From positions 1-41,765 of the forward strand of contig PLXP01000127.1 of assembly GCA_003151435.1 (NCBI GenBank): a DNA stretch of 41,765 nucleotides, given 5' to 3'. The DNA is from Acidobacteriaceae bacterium. Lineage in GTDB: Bacteria > Acidobacteriota > Terriglobia > Terriglobales > Acidobacteriaceae. The position numbers were made by a program, and so were the translations under genes. Below the pieces are notes generated by a model. That model searched no databases and was not told the DNA's origin. It worked only from the letters and a program-made list of their open reading frames with translations. Position 1 is the stretch's first letter. The number at the start of each line of letters is the position of its first letter. Positions 17,482 to 26,574 of the stretch are shown one piece after another.

Positions 17482-20364
17482 TTACGGCTGCACCAGAGTC
17501 CAGAGATATTTGGTGATATTCGTACCGGTCGGAGATGTTGAGTTGCTGCCGTCCAGCAGGATGGCGCCTCCCGCCTTGACGACAACCGGTGCACTGATCG
17601 CAGCAACCGGCTGGACCTGTTGGGGCTCGGACCATCCGTTTTCCATGCGCGGATCCAGGCTCGGCATTTGCGTAACCACGTCGTATCGGCCAACATCGCT
17701 GACGCCGACGGTGACGGGATTGGCGAGCAAGTCCGGACCCAGATAGGTGTTCACTCCAAGCAGCGAAGCCAGGCCGATCATGAAGGGCTGCGTGGCCACT
17801 TGCACAGACGCCTGCACGTGCGCAGGCTTTTCCGCTTCCACAATCCTCTCGACCAACTTGAGATTCACATTCTCGACCTGGTTGTGGACAAACACCGTCA
17901 TCCGGTGCGCCAGGCTGTCATAGAGCGACTGCACGGCTTGCGCGCTTCCCGCAATACCAAGATCGTTCGCGTAGAGCGCCTGCAACTCAGCCTGCACGCT
18001 GGGGTCGCCAAGAAAGAGCGCACCGCCGACGATGGAGTTGCTGCTGCCCGAGTAGCCGGGAAGCAGCGGGTCGTTTTGGATGGAAAGATCGGCGCCGAGA
18101 ATCGTTGCGAAGATGTGCCGCAATCGAAAGTCTTCAATCACGATGATCGCGCCGCGGCTGCACGCGCCGTTGGTGGCCACATCCAACGCCTGCGTAACTC
18201 CCTTCACCGTACCCCGCCATTTGTAAAGGCTCGGTATGGCTTCGAGCCTGGCGCGGCGACGGTCCGGCGGATAGCTGTTGGGCTCAATACCAACCCAACT
18301 GCCCAGCCAACCCAGCGAATCGTCCGGAGTGGAGTCGGGCCGCGTCAGGAGGTAGGAATTTGCCACGCGATCTTCAATGCGCGTGAACTGCGACTCGAAG
18401 AGAGTCACAAAGCGCTCGAAAAAATCCCTGCGCGTGCTGGGACCGTCCACATCGGCGTCGTCACCAAACTTCGCCTCGCGATAGATCTCCGGTAGATATT
18501 TGTGAACGTACGAGAAGCGCGGGCCATACACTCTGAGTCCAGCGATCTCCGGAGTGTTGCGTCCATCGCCATTCAGGTGGATGCGAACACCGAGATAGCG
18601 TCCGCTCAGATTGCGTACCGCCTTGTTTGCCCTCTGCACCAGCACCATGAAGAGACCCTGCGTGGGCTTGATCAGGTCTTCTCCCAGCAGCGTTGGCGCA
18701 AAGGGAACCTCAGTGGGAATGGACTGCCACACCGCTGTGGGCGTGCCAGGGAGCAGCACATCCGGTATCGAAGAAGTGTCGGCATCGCCTACGATGTGCG
18801 GATACCACGGAAACTCAGGATCAACCAGGTCGGCGAGGCTATCAGAGGCCGTGAGCCACAGCAGCGCTCCGCATCGCGGAGGAACAATCGCCTCAAGAAA
18901 TATGCGATGCCAGACAGTTTGCGACGCACCGCTGTCGATGATGGCCGGACCCACCGGGTTTGTTACACCCGATGCGGCAAGGCTGTTCAGCGAGAGAGGA
19001 AGCAGCGGAAGCATGAGCGGAGTCGCACCCGGCAAGTTGGCATAGTTGGGCGGAAGATCGAAGCCATGGACGAACGGGCCTGCATTGCTCGCCGCCAGAA
19101 TGTACGTCTCTCCGGCGGGGACGAGCGTGTTGCCCGCATCCGCGAGGTCGTAGATCAGAGCCTCATTCAGGTTCGTCGCGAACACCGCGAACTGCTGTCC
19201 CCCGATCCACGCGACCGCATGCGGAAGACGCACTCCGTCAAGTTCCAACGCAGTCCCGGACAGAGCCGCTTCACTGCAGATGCGCAGGAACGCGGTCTGA
19301 TTGCTTGCATTGTTGCTGCTCCAGGACATCAGCGCGAACTGCGCCGGCGCGCTCGTCATGTCCATGGGTACGAGCGCGATAAATGTCTCGGTCGCGGGCA
19401 GAGCATAACGCGACACGAGGCGAGGGGGATTGGGGTTCGGGTCACAGGACCGCAGTATGCCGGGATTCGGTATATCGACGGGCCCCGTCTGCAACGGAAG
19501 TCCGGAGACCTTGCCCACCTGGGGCTTGGTGCGATCGAGCGCGAGAACCCCGCCTTCAGGCAGCGCGACCAGCCGCCAGAAGTTGAAATCGGGCACCGTT
19601 AGAGTGAAATCGGGCCAGCGCCCGCGGCGATCCACCAACACCAGCGTGCCCGCAGCCGCGATGTAGAGGACCCCGTCGTAGCCCATCACCACATCTGAAA
19701 CGCTCGACTGCGCCGGAGTATAGATGGGCACTTCATCAGGCTGCGTTCCATTGCCCGGGCCACTGCCGCCAGCCATCACGAGTTGTTTGAATTTGTCCCA
19801 GCGCGCGTAATTGCCAAACTGGTCGAGAGTCATGGGCGCGCTCTCGACGAGGTTTGTCGCCGTGGTGAAGTCTTCGACAGGAGGATTCCCGGTGCGCACA
19901 CTCCGCAGTTGCAGGCGGTTGGTCTGGCTGCAATAAAAAAGTCCTGCCTGCGAGGGGCCGGCGCAACGCCAGGTCACATTGCCGTCAACAACGGTCCGGC
20001 CCAGCACCACCGGCCAAGTGGGCGGCATGGCGCCGGTCGTGCCGTTGCTCGTAATGGCAACGGCGCACTGCAGGTTGTTACGGAAATCGAGAATGTACTG
20101 GCCAACCGCAAAGGCAGTACCCGGCTGCCATGAGACAGGGCCGGAGTTGATCCAACTGATTCCGGCATCCACCGTGGACTGCCCGAGGGTGGCACTCCAG
20201 ACAGGTTCGATTGCGTCGGACGTGCCGGAATTTTGCGCGATCTGGATGCTGCCATGAGGGTCGACGATTCCCTGGCCCACTAAGTAAGCCGTAACGGCAC
20301 GCCACGGCGGGAGCCAGTCATCGTGCTGGCTCAGCATCCAGAAGCGCAGACCGTTGGAATCCAT
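17482..20364 (-). CDS. Phage tail protein I-like baseplate protein with N-terminal W-repeats and C-terminal half-PKD domain, 960 aa
   Basis: 'HKYLPEIYREAKFGDD...RRDFFERFVTLFESQFTRIEDRVANSYLLTRPDSTPDDSLGWLGSWVGIEPNSYPPDRRRARLEAIPSLYKWRGTVKGVTQALDVATNG' is typical of the tail protein domain found in eCIS loci. Confidence 0.85.
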   Translation of the reverse strand: MDSNGLRFWMLSQHDDWLPPWRAVTAYLVGQGIVDPHGSIQIAQNSGTSDAIEPVWSATLGQSTVDAGISWINSGPVSWQPGTAFAVGQYILDFRNNLQCAVAITSNGTTGAMPPTWPVVLGRTVVDGNVTWRCAGPSQAGLFYCSQTNRLQLRSVRTGNPPVEDFTTATNLVESAPMTLDQFGNYARWDKFKQLVMAGGSGPGNGTQPDEVPIYTPAQSSVSDVVMGYDGVLYIAAAGTLVLVDRRGRWPDFTLTVPDFNFWRLVALPEGGVLALDRTKPQVGKVSGLPLQTGPVDIPNPGILRSCDPNPNPPRLVSRYALPATETFIALVPMDMTSAPAQFALMSWSSNNASNQTAFLRICSEAALSGTALELDGVRLPHAVAWIGGQQFAVFATNLNEALIYDLADAGNTLVPAGETYILAASNAGPFVHGFDLPPNYANLPGATPLMLPLLPLSLNSLAASGVTNPVGPAIIDSGASQTVWHRIFLEAIVPPRCGALLWLTASDSLADLVDPEFPWYPHIVGDADTSSIPDVLLPGTPTAVWQSIPTEVPFAPTLLGEDLIKPTQGLFMVLVQRANKAVRNLSGRYLGVRIHLNGDGRNTPEIAGLRVYGPRFSYVHKYLPEIYREAKFGDDADVDGPSTRRDFFERFVTLFESQFTRIEDRVANSYLLTRPDSTPDDSLGWLGSWVGIEPNSYPPDRRRARLEAIPSLYKWRGTVKGVTQALDVATNGACSRGAIIVIEDFRLRHIFATILGADLSIQNDPLLPGYSGSSNSIVGGALFLGDPSVQAELQALYANDLGIAGSAQAVQSLYDSLAHRMTVFVHNQVENVNLKLVERIVEAEKPAHVQASVQVATQPFMIGLASLLGVNTYLGPDLLANPVTVGVSDVGRYDVVTQMPSLDPRMENGWSEPQQVQPVAAISAPVVVKAGGAILLDGSNSTSPTGTNITKYLWTLVQP
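19950..20325 (-). repeat. Two coding W-repeats at the N-terminus of the gpI-like protein
   Basis: 'WRAVTAYLVGQGIVDPHGSIQIAQNSGTSDAIEPVWSATLGQSTVDAGISWINSGPVS' and 'WQPGTAFAVGQYILDFRNNLQCAV..GTTGAMPPTWPVVLGRTVVDGNVTWRCAG'. Confidence 0.8.
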
Positions 20365-20375
20365 AGTGAAATCCT

Positions 20376-22583
20376 TCAGCAGACTGTGGGCACGATAGGC
20401 ACTGCGACCGTCGTGTCGGTTTCGGGGGCTGGTGTAAGGCTGGTGGGCGCCTGGATCCCCGATCCATCAGGGCCCGCAGCGACGACCACTTCCAGCACTT
20501 CAGGAAGCTGCCAACTCTGCAGCGTGAGTTCGGATTTGCCGCTTGCGTCGGTTGTGAGTTGTTGATATCCACCCGCAGCGAGCGGCTGGAAAAGGTTCAA
20601 CCCGTTCACTTCAATAACCCCCGCAACCTGGCTGACGATGACCTCCAACTCAAGGCTGCGGACTCCACGACCGAGCGGCCAGCCGGTATTTGCAGGACCT
20701 CCCGGCGCGATGGGCCATAGATAACTACGCAGCGCGGTTTCCACCGCCTGAGACACCTGGAGCAACCCATAACCGGTCTTGACCTCGACCGCGACGGAGA
20801 TGCCGAGCCCCATATATTCGCTGGCGATCACGTACATTTCCGCGGCAACCGGGCGCCGTGGATCGAGATACTGATAGACAGCCTCCAGCAACGGGCGGCC
20901 GGCGCGGGGACAAGGATTGAGTACACCGTCCTTGCCCGGAATCACCATCACCGAAACCACTCCAGGCACATCGCTGGTGCGGGTCTGCGGCTTGAACAGC
21001 GGCAGCACCTCCACGCGTGCGACATTGGCTCCGGGAATCTGCTGCGCGAGGTCGGAGTAATCGCCGGCCGTCACCGCACGGCCCTGCGTGCCTAGCAGCG
21101 ACGGGATGCGCTGCTGGGCCTGGTCGAGAGTTTCCGGATCGGCGCCGCCCGTGGTGGCGATCGGCTGATGCACCGTGATGGTTTGCGTTACCTGGTTTCC
21201 TGAAGCATCGAAGGCTTGAATGGTGGTCAGCGAGCCAGCGGGCAGATTCCCTGCAACGCCGCCGCCGGCGCGCATGGTGTTGACTCGAATGCGCCGCCCC
21301 GCGGGCACGATCATGCCTTGTAATTGATTGCCAAACGTTACCGTACCGGCTTCAGGGTCGAGCACATAGGCAGGCACCGGCCCTTGCAAAACTGATACAT
21401 CATCTGCCCGCTGCCACGTTCTAAATCCAAGCCCGGGCATATCGACTTCGAGAACAAACGTGGCTGGATCAATCTGCGTTTGAGGAAGCGCGAACTGCTG
21501 ATTGGCGCTGCCGTCGCTGACGCCAATCACGATGGAGTTGTAGGTTGTGCGCTGATCGATCGCGACTGCATTCACGCCTAGCCAGCTCACCTGCAGCGAA
21601 CTCTGCGTGCTGAGCCGCACCCAGGCAAGCAGCCGTGCCGCAATCGAAGCGTCATCGATCCTGGGCGGCTTCATTCCGACACCAGCCTGCGCATCGGCCC
21701 GGACATCGTTCGGAGGCGCGCCGATAACGGCTGCCGGCGGCACCAGCAACTGCACAATCCCCGTCTGGGTCAGGCTTTGGGTCGTGTCGCCGAGCACCTT
21801 CAGCGTGGTATAGGCGTTGGGTTGGCCCGAGATCGGGGGCTGGCTCATTTGCCAGGTGGCCTGCACCGCTGCCGGTGGGCCGACGTCAGAGAAGAGTCCG
21901 GGGACGGAGATCGATGGCACGAATCCGACATTCAGAATCTGCTGTCCGTTCTGGCCGCCGATTGACGCGAGCACTGGCGCGAGATTCTCCGGCTTGGCCA
22001 CCAGCAACGCCAGCCAAAGGCTTGAGTCGGTCGTGCCGTTCGTTAAGTCGATGCCGTTGGGATCTGCCTGATTGTTGGTGAAGACCGGAGTCGTGGTGTA
22101 GCCCGCAGGTAGCGTCGACAGGCCATAGAGCTTCTTCAGCCCCGCCAGCAGGGGCATGGCTCCGGCTTGTTGATCCGCCGTCAACGGCGCCTTGATATAC
22201 GCCTGCGCAGTGAGAGGCAGCAGGTCGATCTCACCCAACGTTTCGAAGGTAACAGCTCCCGTGAGTTTGGCTTGAGCAATCAACCCTACTGGTGCGAGCG
22301 ACGCAGGATTCAGCGCGAGGGAAACCAGGCCGGTCGCCGCAGCTGCGGGTTGCATGGATTGACCGAGAAGGTTGAGAAACGCGATCCGCTGCTTCTCCGG
22401 TATGAGGTTGGCGCGGTAGAGAATGGTGTCGGCCAGCCAGGCGAACAACTCCACCAGCGTGCGGCCGGGATCTCCCGGTTGCGGATTTGTCCACTCCGGA
22501 GTGTGCGCCGGGATGTTGGCGAGCATCTCCTGGACAAGATCGTCATAGGAGCGGTCGTCAAGAGATGGCGGTATCAGTGGCAT
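20376..22583 (-). CDS. Baseplate assembly protein J-like (Afp11/12 type), 735 aa
   Basis: 'WTNPQPGDPGRTLVELFAWLADTILYRANLIPEKQRIAFLNLLG' and 'GADPETLDQAQQRIPSLLGTQGRAVTAGDYSDLAQQIPGANVARVEVLPLF' are typical of putative baseplate assembly (gpJ) proteins. Confidence 0.92.
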   Translation of the reverse strand: MPLIPPSLDDRSYDDLVQEMLANIPAHTPEWTNPQPGDPGRTLVELFAWLADTILYRANLIPEKQRIAFLNLLGQSMQPAAAATGLVSLALNPASLAPVGLIAQAKLTGAVTFETLGEIDLLPLTAQAYIKAPLTADQQAGAMPLLAGLKKLYGLSTLPAGYTTTPVFTNNQADPNGIDLTNGTTDSSLWLALLVAKPENLAPVLASIGGQNGQQILNVGFVPSISVPGLFSDVGPPAAVQATWQMSQPPISGQPNAYTTLKVLGDTTQSLTQTGIVQLLVPPAAVIGAPPNDVRADAQAGVGMKPPRIDDASIAARLLAWVRLSTQSSLQVSWLGVNAVAIDQRTTYNSIVIGVSDGSANQQFALPQTQIDPATFVLEVDMPGLGFRTWQRADDVSVLQGPVPAYVLDPEAGTVTFGNQLQGMIVPAGRRIRVNTMRAGGGVAGNLPAGSLTTIQAFDASGNQVTQTITVHQPIATTGGADPETLDQAQQRIPSLLGTQGRAVTAGDYSDLAQQIPGANVARVEVLPLFKPQTRTSDVPGVVSVMVIPGKDGVLNPCPRAGRPLLEAVYQYLDPRRPVAAEMYVIASEYMGLGISVAVEVKTGYGLLQVSQAVETALRSYLWPIAPGGPANTGWPLGRGVRSLELEVIVSQVAGVIEVNGLNLFQPLAAGGYQQLTTDASGKSELTLQSWQLPEVLEVVVAAGPDGSGIQAPTSLTPAPETDTTVAVPIVPTVC

Positions 22584-22587
22584 GGCG

Positions 22588-22974
22588 TCAACCCACTTGC
22601 ATCGTTACGCCGATCTGCTGGGACACATTGGTGCGCAGCAACCGGTAGTGGATCTGGACCTGCACCTGGGCGGGTGCGCCCGGTACAGGATCGACATCGA
22701 CAGCATCAACGGTGATGCGGTTCTCGTAGTTCTGCAGGTTCTTGAGGATCGCGGTTTGTATCTGGCTTCGCATCGCTACGGTGTTTCCCTCATCAAGAAA
22801 ATTCTGCAGGCCGGCTCCATAGCGCGGCCGCATCAACTGTTCCCCCGGACGCGTCATCAGGATGATCCGCAGCGAATCGCGCACGCTTTGTTCGAGCGTG
22901 GGATACGTGAGCCTGCCATTTGTCGGCACCGGCAGAAACGGCCAGCCGATAGGGTCTTGATAGTTCGTGCTCAT
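22588..22974 (-). CDS. GPW/gp25 family baseplate wedge protein (Afp9-like)
   Basis: MSTNYQDPIGWPFLPVPTNGRLTYPTLEQSVRDSLRIILMTRPGEQLMRPRYGAGLQNFLDEGN..., classical gp25 pattern. Start at 22974 with ATGA overlap to the upstream stop; the tracked ORF start (23238) is too far upstream. Confidence 0.92.
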   Translation of the reverse strand: MSTNYQDPIGWPFLPVPTNGRLTYPTLEQSVRDSLRIILMTRPGEQLMRPRYGAGLQNFLDEGNTVAMRSQIQTAILKNLQNYENRITVDAVDVDPVPGAPAQVQVQIHYRLLRTNVSQQIGVTMQVG

Positions 22975-24581
22975 GGCGTCCCCTCGTCGGGTGAACTGGT
23001 CGATACCGATGGAAGCGGAATGCAGATCTTGATGAACGGAAGCCAGAAGAAGTTGATGTTCAACAGGCTCAGAAAAATGTTGAGCACAAAGAAAGCACAG
23101 ATTGTAATGAGCGGAATGTTGAAGCCGCAGATCCAGTCGACCTTGAGCGATGGGCCGCCGCCCGTGCCGCTCATAAGGCCGGAGAGACTGGTGCCCTGCA
23201 TCGCGCTCATCAAGTTCGCCGGGACCTGGAACGAACAATTCGGCTTGGCGTTCTTCATGAATGCAGACGTTGGATCGGGTAGCGGAATTGGAGGATGCGG
23301 ACGATTGCCGGTCTCATGCCACGCCGCGATTCTGAATGGCTCGCTGTATTGGCTCCAGACCAGTTGAGGCGGACAAGTTGAACCCTCTGCCTTGATGCGG
23401 AAAAACATGCGCAGCTTGTAGAGCCGCTGGCTGTCCTGAAAGCGTCCTTGCGGAGCCAGCATCGTTTGCGAACGCGGTGTGAGTGCGGCAACCATCGCGG
23501 AGACCAGCGCGCCCTGATCGTTGTCGCTCAGCGAATCCCACGCAGTGGGCATCGTCAGAGTGGGAGGCGTGGACGAGTTGTTCGGATATGGATCGTAATC
23601 GAGCAGCGTCATCTTGGCCGACTGATAGAACTGGCCCATGGGCAGCGTCGATGAGTCGGCGAAAGTGACGTTGTGCTGGTTCAAAATATTCAGGATGGCA
23701 TTGCCTTCCGCCGTTCCATCGAACGCGCCAAACACGGTGTGCAGCATGCGTAACGCGGTTGTGAACCCCTGGAACTGTGCTGCTTGCGGATTGGCAGTGG
23801 GGGTTGCCGGCGTGGACGACGAAGAGCTCGGCGGATAGACGGCATTCAAAAAATCGTCTGACATCCAGCGATAGTCGACCGTGGGCGCCGGCGTGGGCGT
23901 GGAAGGCACCGACGTGTATTGGCTGGAACGGAGCAGAGGCGGCAGACTGCTGAGAACGCCAGCCGGGTCCATTTGCGGTGGCTGCTTGGGCGGCGTGGCG
24001 CTCACCTCGCTGCTGGCCGTAGGAATGACCGCATACAGCAGGGTTCTGCCCAGTGCGGCGTTAGTAGCAGGAGGAACGGCAAAGGCCGGCGTGGTGCTCT
24101 CCGTATTCGCGGTGGACAGATACAACGCGGCGAGCTGGCGATCGAGTTCAGGCTGACCCGATGTGAGCTGCCGCCGCTTCGTGGGGTCGGGATCGAGCTT
24201 CTCCTGGTCTGGCGACAACTTGACCCAGGAGAATTGTCCCGAAGGCGAGCGCATCCAGGCTGACAGCGTGTCGAAATCGTTCCAGGGCGAAGCGCCGTTG
24301 CTTCCCGCGCGCAGGTAGACGCGCCGAATCACCAGTCCTGCCGACAAAATCCTCGTAGGGTCCACGCGCGGATAACTCAGGCTGTCGCAATGCAAGTCCA
24401 CCAGCGCGACATTCAACATGCGCTGCACCGGCTGATACAGCGGTTGCAGCGAAGTATTGACCACCGTGGTGTTTGAAACGGGAGGCTGATCCGGCGATGC
24501 GAGATCCTGCAGGAACCGCGCAAGGAAATCATCATCGTGCATCTGCAGGATCACCGGCGGCTTCTGCTCTGTGCCGCTCAT
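22971..24581 (-). CDS. eCIS baseplate-region protein with C-terminal hydrophobic hairpin, ~536 aa
   Basis: Start MSGTEQKPP at 24581 (alternative MVRHDIF at 24617). Lies between gpV and gp25; C-terminal 'GFNIPLITICAFFVLNIFLSLLNINFFWLPFIKICIPLP'. Confidence 0.8.
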   Translation of the reverse strand: MSGTEQKPPVILQMHDDDFLARFLQDLASPDQPPVSNTTVVNTSLQPLYQPVQRMLNVALVDLHCDSLSYPRVDPTRILSAGLVIRRVYLRAGSNGASPWNDFDTLSAWMRSPSGQFSWVKLSPDQEKLDPDPTKRRQLTSGQPELDRQLAALYLSTANTESTTPAFAVPPATNAALGRTLLYAVIPTASSEVSATPPKQPPQMDPAGVLSSLPPLLRSSQYTSVPSTPTPAPTVDYRWMSDDFLNAVYPPSSSSSTPATPTANPQAAQFQGFTTALRMLHTVFGAFDGTAEGNAILNILNQHNVTFADSSTLPMGQFYQSAKMTLLDYDPYPNNSSTPPTLTMPTAWDSLSDNDQGALVSAMVAALTPRSQTMLAPQGRFQDSQRLYKLRMFFRIKAEGSTCPPQLVWSQYSEPFRIAAWHETGNRPHPPIPLPDPTSAFMKNAKPNCSFQVPANLMSAMQGTSLSGLMSGTGGGPSLKVDWICGFNIPLITICAFFVLNIFLSLLNINFFWLPFIKICIPLPSVSTSSPDEGTP

Positions 24582-24610
24582 GTCCACCCCGCGGGCGAAG
24601 ATGTCGTGCC

Positions 24611-25312
24611 TTACCATACGTTCCCCGCTCCCGGTGTATACGTGGTGGCCACCACCGTCGTGGCTTGCATCACCTGGCATTGCACGATGCCGCTGAATGT
24701 TGCCATCGCGGCATTCACATTGAGTTGCGGCGCGGTTATGCTCATGCTGCTGGCCGCTGTTACTTGCACCTGCGCGGTGGGCGCGTTGATAGTGACTCCG
24801 CTGCTGTCGATCTTCACCGAGGTCTGCATCGAGTCAGTGAACTCAATGGAGCCGCCGCCCGAGTCGGTCATCTTGCCCGAGAGCTGGCCCGGAGTGGTGA
24901 ACTGAATCGTCGGTCCTGACGAGTCCTCTATAATCGCAATCTTCGTTCCCGCCTTGCCGGTGATGGTCCAGCGATCAACGCTGTCGCCAGAGCCACCAAA
25001 GGAATCCGGCGCCGAGTCGTGCCCGTTCCACAATCCTCCCAGAACTACAGGGAAACGCGAATCCCCGGAAAGATAGACAACGAGCACTTCATCTCCCACA
25101 TCGGGCATAAAGAATGCGCCACGATTACCACCGGCGAAGGGCACAACCACCCGCGCCCACACCGGACCGTCCTGATCGTTGATGCCGTCTGTGTTAAAGA
25201 CACGCACCTGGACGCGGTTGTGGCCAGCGGGGTCGAGTACGTTCACCACTTGCGCAAGGTAGGCGCCCGCCCCCAGCATCGCCAAAGCATGTTCCTGCAG
25301 CAAACGGCTCAT
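24611..25312 (-). CDS. Phage baseplate assembly protein V / spike (VgrG-OB-like, Afp8 C-terminal part)
   Basis: 'YLAQVVNVLDPAGHNRVQVRVFNTDGINDQDGPVWARVVVPFAGGNRGAFFMPDVGDEVLVVYLSGDSRFPVVLGGLWNG' is the gpV/VgrG OB-fold pattern. Start MSRLL at 25312, ATGA overlap with the upstream stop. Confidence 0.92.
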   Translation of the reverse strand: MSRLLQEHALAMLGAGAYLAQVVNVLDPAGHNRVQVRVFNTDGINDQDGPVWARVVVPFAGGNRGAFFMPDVGDEVLVVYLSGDSRFPVVLGGLWNGHDSAPDSFGGSGDSVDRWTITGKAGTKIAIIEDSSGPTIQFTTPGQLSGKMTDSGGGSIEFTDSMQTSVKIDSSGVTINAPTAQVQVTAASSMSITAPQLNVNAAMATFSGIVQCQVMQATTVVATTYTPGAGNVW

Positions 25313-26397
25313 CACGCACCTCCCAGGTAGGCGCACTCCGCGCGGAAGCGTGTCTCATAGCCGCCTTGCGTGTCGAAGTGATGCACAGTGGAGGTGGTGT
25401 AGTACGTGTTTGAAAAGCGCGGCCCCAGTCCGTTGAGTTTGAGATAGGTGCCAACCCTCAGGTTCGGGTTCCCTTCTGAAACTCCGTCGGCCACCACGAA
25501 CATGCGGCATCGCTGCGCAAACTCCGCATCCACCAGGGCTTGCGCCTCCCCTGTGTTCAAGCTGGAAAACTGGCCAAGATGTTCTGAGCGCGACGACAGA
25601 GCTTGGTGCATCCAGTCCGTGCCTGTCTTCCCCGACCCCGGACCGAAGGACGTTGTCTGGCTTGTTACTGAAATCGCCTGGCCCTGGTTGTAGTCCCATC
25701 CAGTCGCGGTAATCTGTTTCACCTGATGCGACAAGTCCGCAAGCACGCGAACCTGTTTGAGCTGGCTATTCAAATCAATCTCGATTGAGTTGCGCTGCGC
25801 CTGCGCGCGTGGAGAAGCATGAAGCTCGGTCCCTACAATCTGCACATCGGCGTCATAGCGCGCCAGCAGGCGGCGCAGAAAGTGGAGATCGCTTTCGTTG
25901 AATTGTTGCTGCGCGCCGATGGTTGCATCCAGTCCATCGAGGACCGGCGTGAGGCCGAGGTTGGTTGCCACCTGCTGTGCGATCTGCGTGAGTGTTGCGG
26001 AGTCCCAGCTCTTCGTGCGCCGCTGCATGCGGGCACTCTGCAACGCGTCTTCCGCCAGCACCACTAGGTCAGGCGGACCGCTGTCTGGAAATCTTCCTTC
26101 AAGCCCCGTGATCTTGCCGCGAAAAATCTCCGTCGGAGAGCTGGCGTCGCCCGCGTAGATCAGCACCGCCGCGCCAAGCTTCACCACCGCTCCATCTTCG
26201 AAAACAAGGTCGGCGAGACCAGTTGAGAACGAACCGAAATTGCTCAGCCGCATCTCCAGCGCCGACATGCCGCCCTCGTGCTCGCGCATCTCGATGCTGA
26301 GCAACTGTGCCGTCACCTTGTCGTTCGCCTGGCCGTCAATCTGGACGGTCGGGATCGCGCTGTACACGGCATTTTGAGTTAAGGGCTGTTCCGGCAT
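25312..26397 (-). CDS. Phage late control D (gpD)-like spike-base protein, 361 aa
   Basis: 'FRGKITGLEGRFPDSGPPDLVVLAEDALQSARMQRRTKSW...ATLTQIAQQVATNLGL...QQFNESDLHFLRRLLARYDADVQI' is the gpD/VgrG N-terminal pattern. Confidence 0.9.
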   Translation of the reverse strand: MPEQPLTQNAVYSAIPTVQIDGQANDKVTAQLLSIEMREHEGGMSALEMRLSNFGSFSTGLADLVFEDGAVVKLGAAVLIYAGDASSPTEIFRGKITGLEGRFPDSGPPDLVVLAEDALQSARMQRRTKSWDSATLTQIAQQVATNLGLTPVLDGLDATIGAQQQFNESDLHFLRRLLARYDADVQIVGTELHASPRAQAQRNSIEIDLNSQLKQVRVLADLSHQVKQITATGWDYNQGQAISVTSQTTSFGPGSGKTGTDWMHQALSSRSEHLGQFSSLNTGEAQALVDAEFAQRCRMFVVADGVSEGNPNLRVGTYLKLNGLGPRFSNTYYTTSTVHHFDTQGGYETRFRAECAYLGGA

Positions 26398-26399
26398 AA

Positions 26400-26555
26400 A
26401 TCAATCCGCTTTCAGTCGTAGTTTGCGTTCATGGTGCATTTGAAGAGCTTCGTGCAAATTCACTTCCTTCTTCGGCTCCGCATCGGCGGCAGGAGCACTG
26501 GCCGCGGGCGGACTCTGCTGCACATCCACATGCATCTCATCGATCGTTACTGCCA
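26400..26555 (-). CDS. Small eCIS protein, 51 aa, DUF5908-like
   Basis: Hand translation of an ORF below the track cutoff: MAVTIDEMHVDVQQSPPAASAPAADAEPKKEVNLHEALQMHHERKLRLKAD*. Position between the Afp7-like and gpD-like genes and the start 'I.EM.V.V' fit DUF5908-type small proteins. Confidence 0.7.
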
Positions 26556-26574
26556 TGTCGTCGCCTCGTGTCTC

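Noticed and set aside
17449-17484. Frameshift or sequencing error joining the 960-aa and 144-aa ORFs into one PKD protein
   Set aside because: The 144-aa gene has its own strong SD and a Pro-rich leader before the half domain, and it also ends in a half domain, so two genuine genes fit better. Not fully excluded without homologs.
18502-19602. 366-aa plus-strand ORF opposite the gpI-like gene
   Set aside because: Arg/His-rich shadow ORF with no domain; the minus strand encodes a recognisable tail protein.
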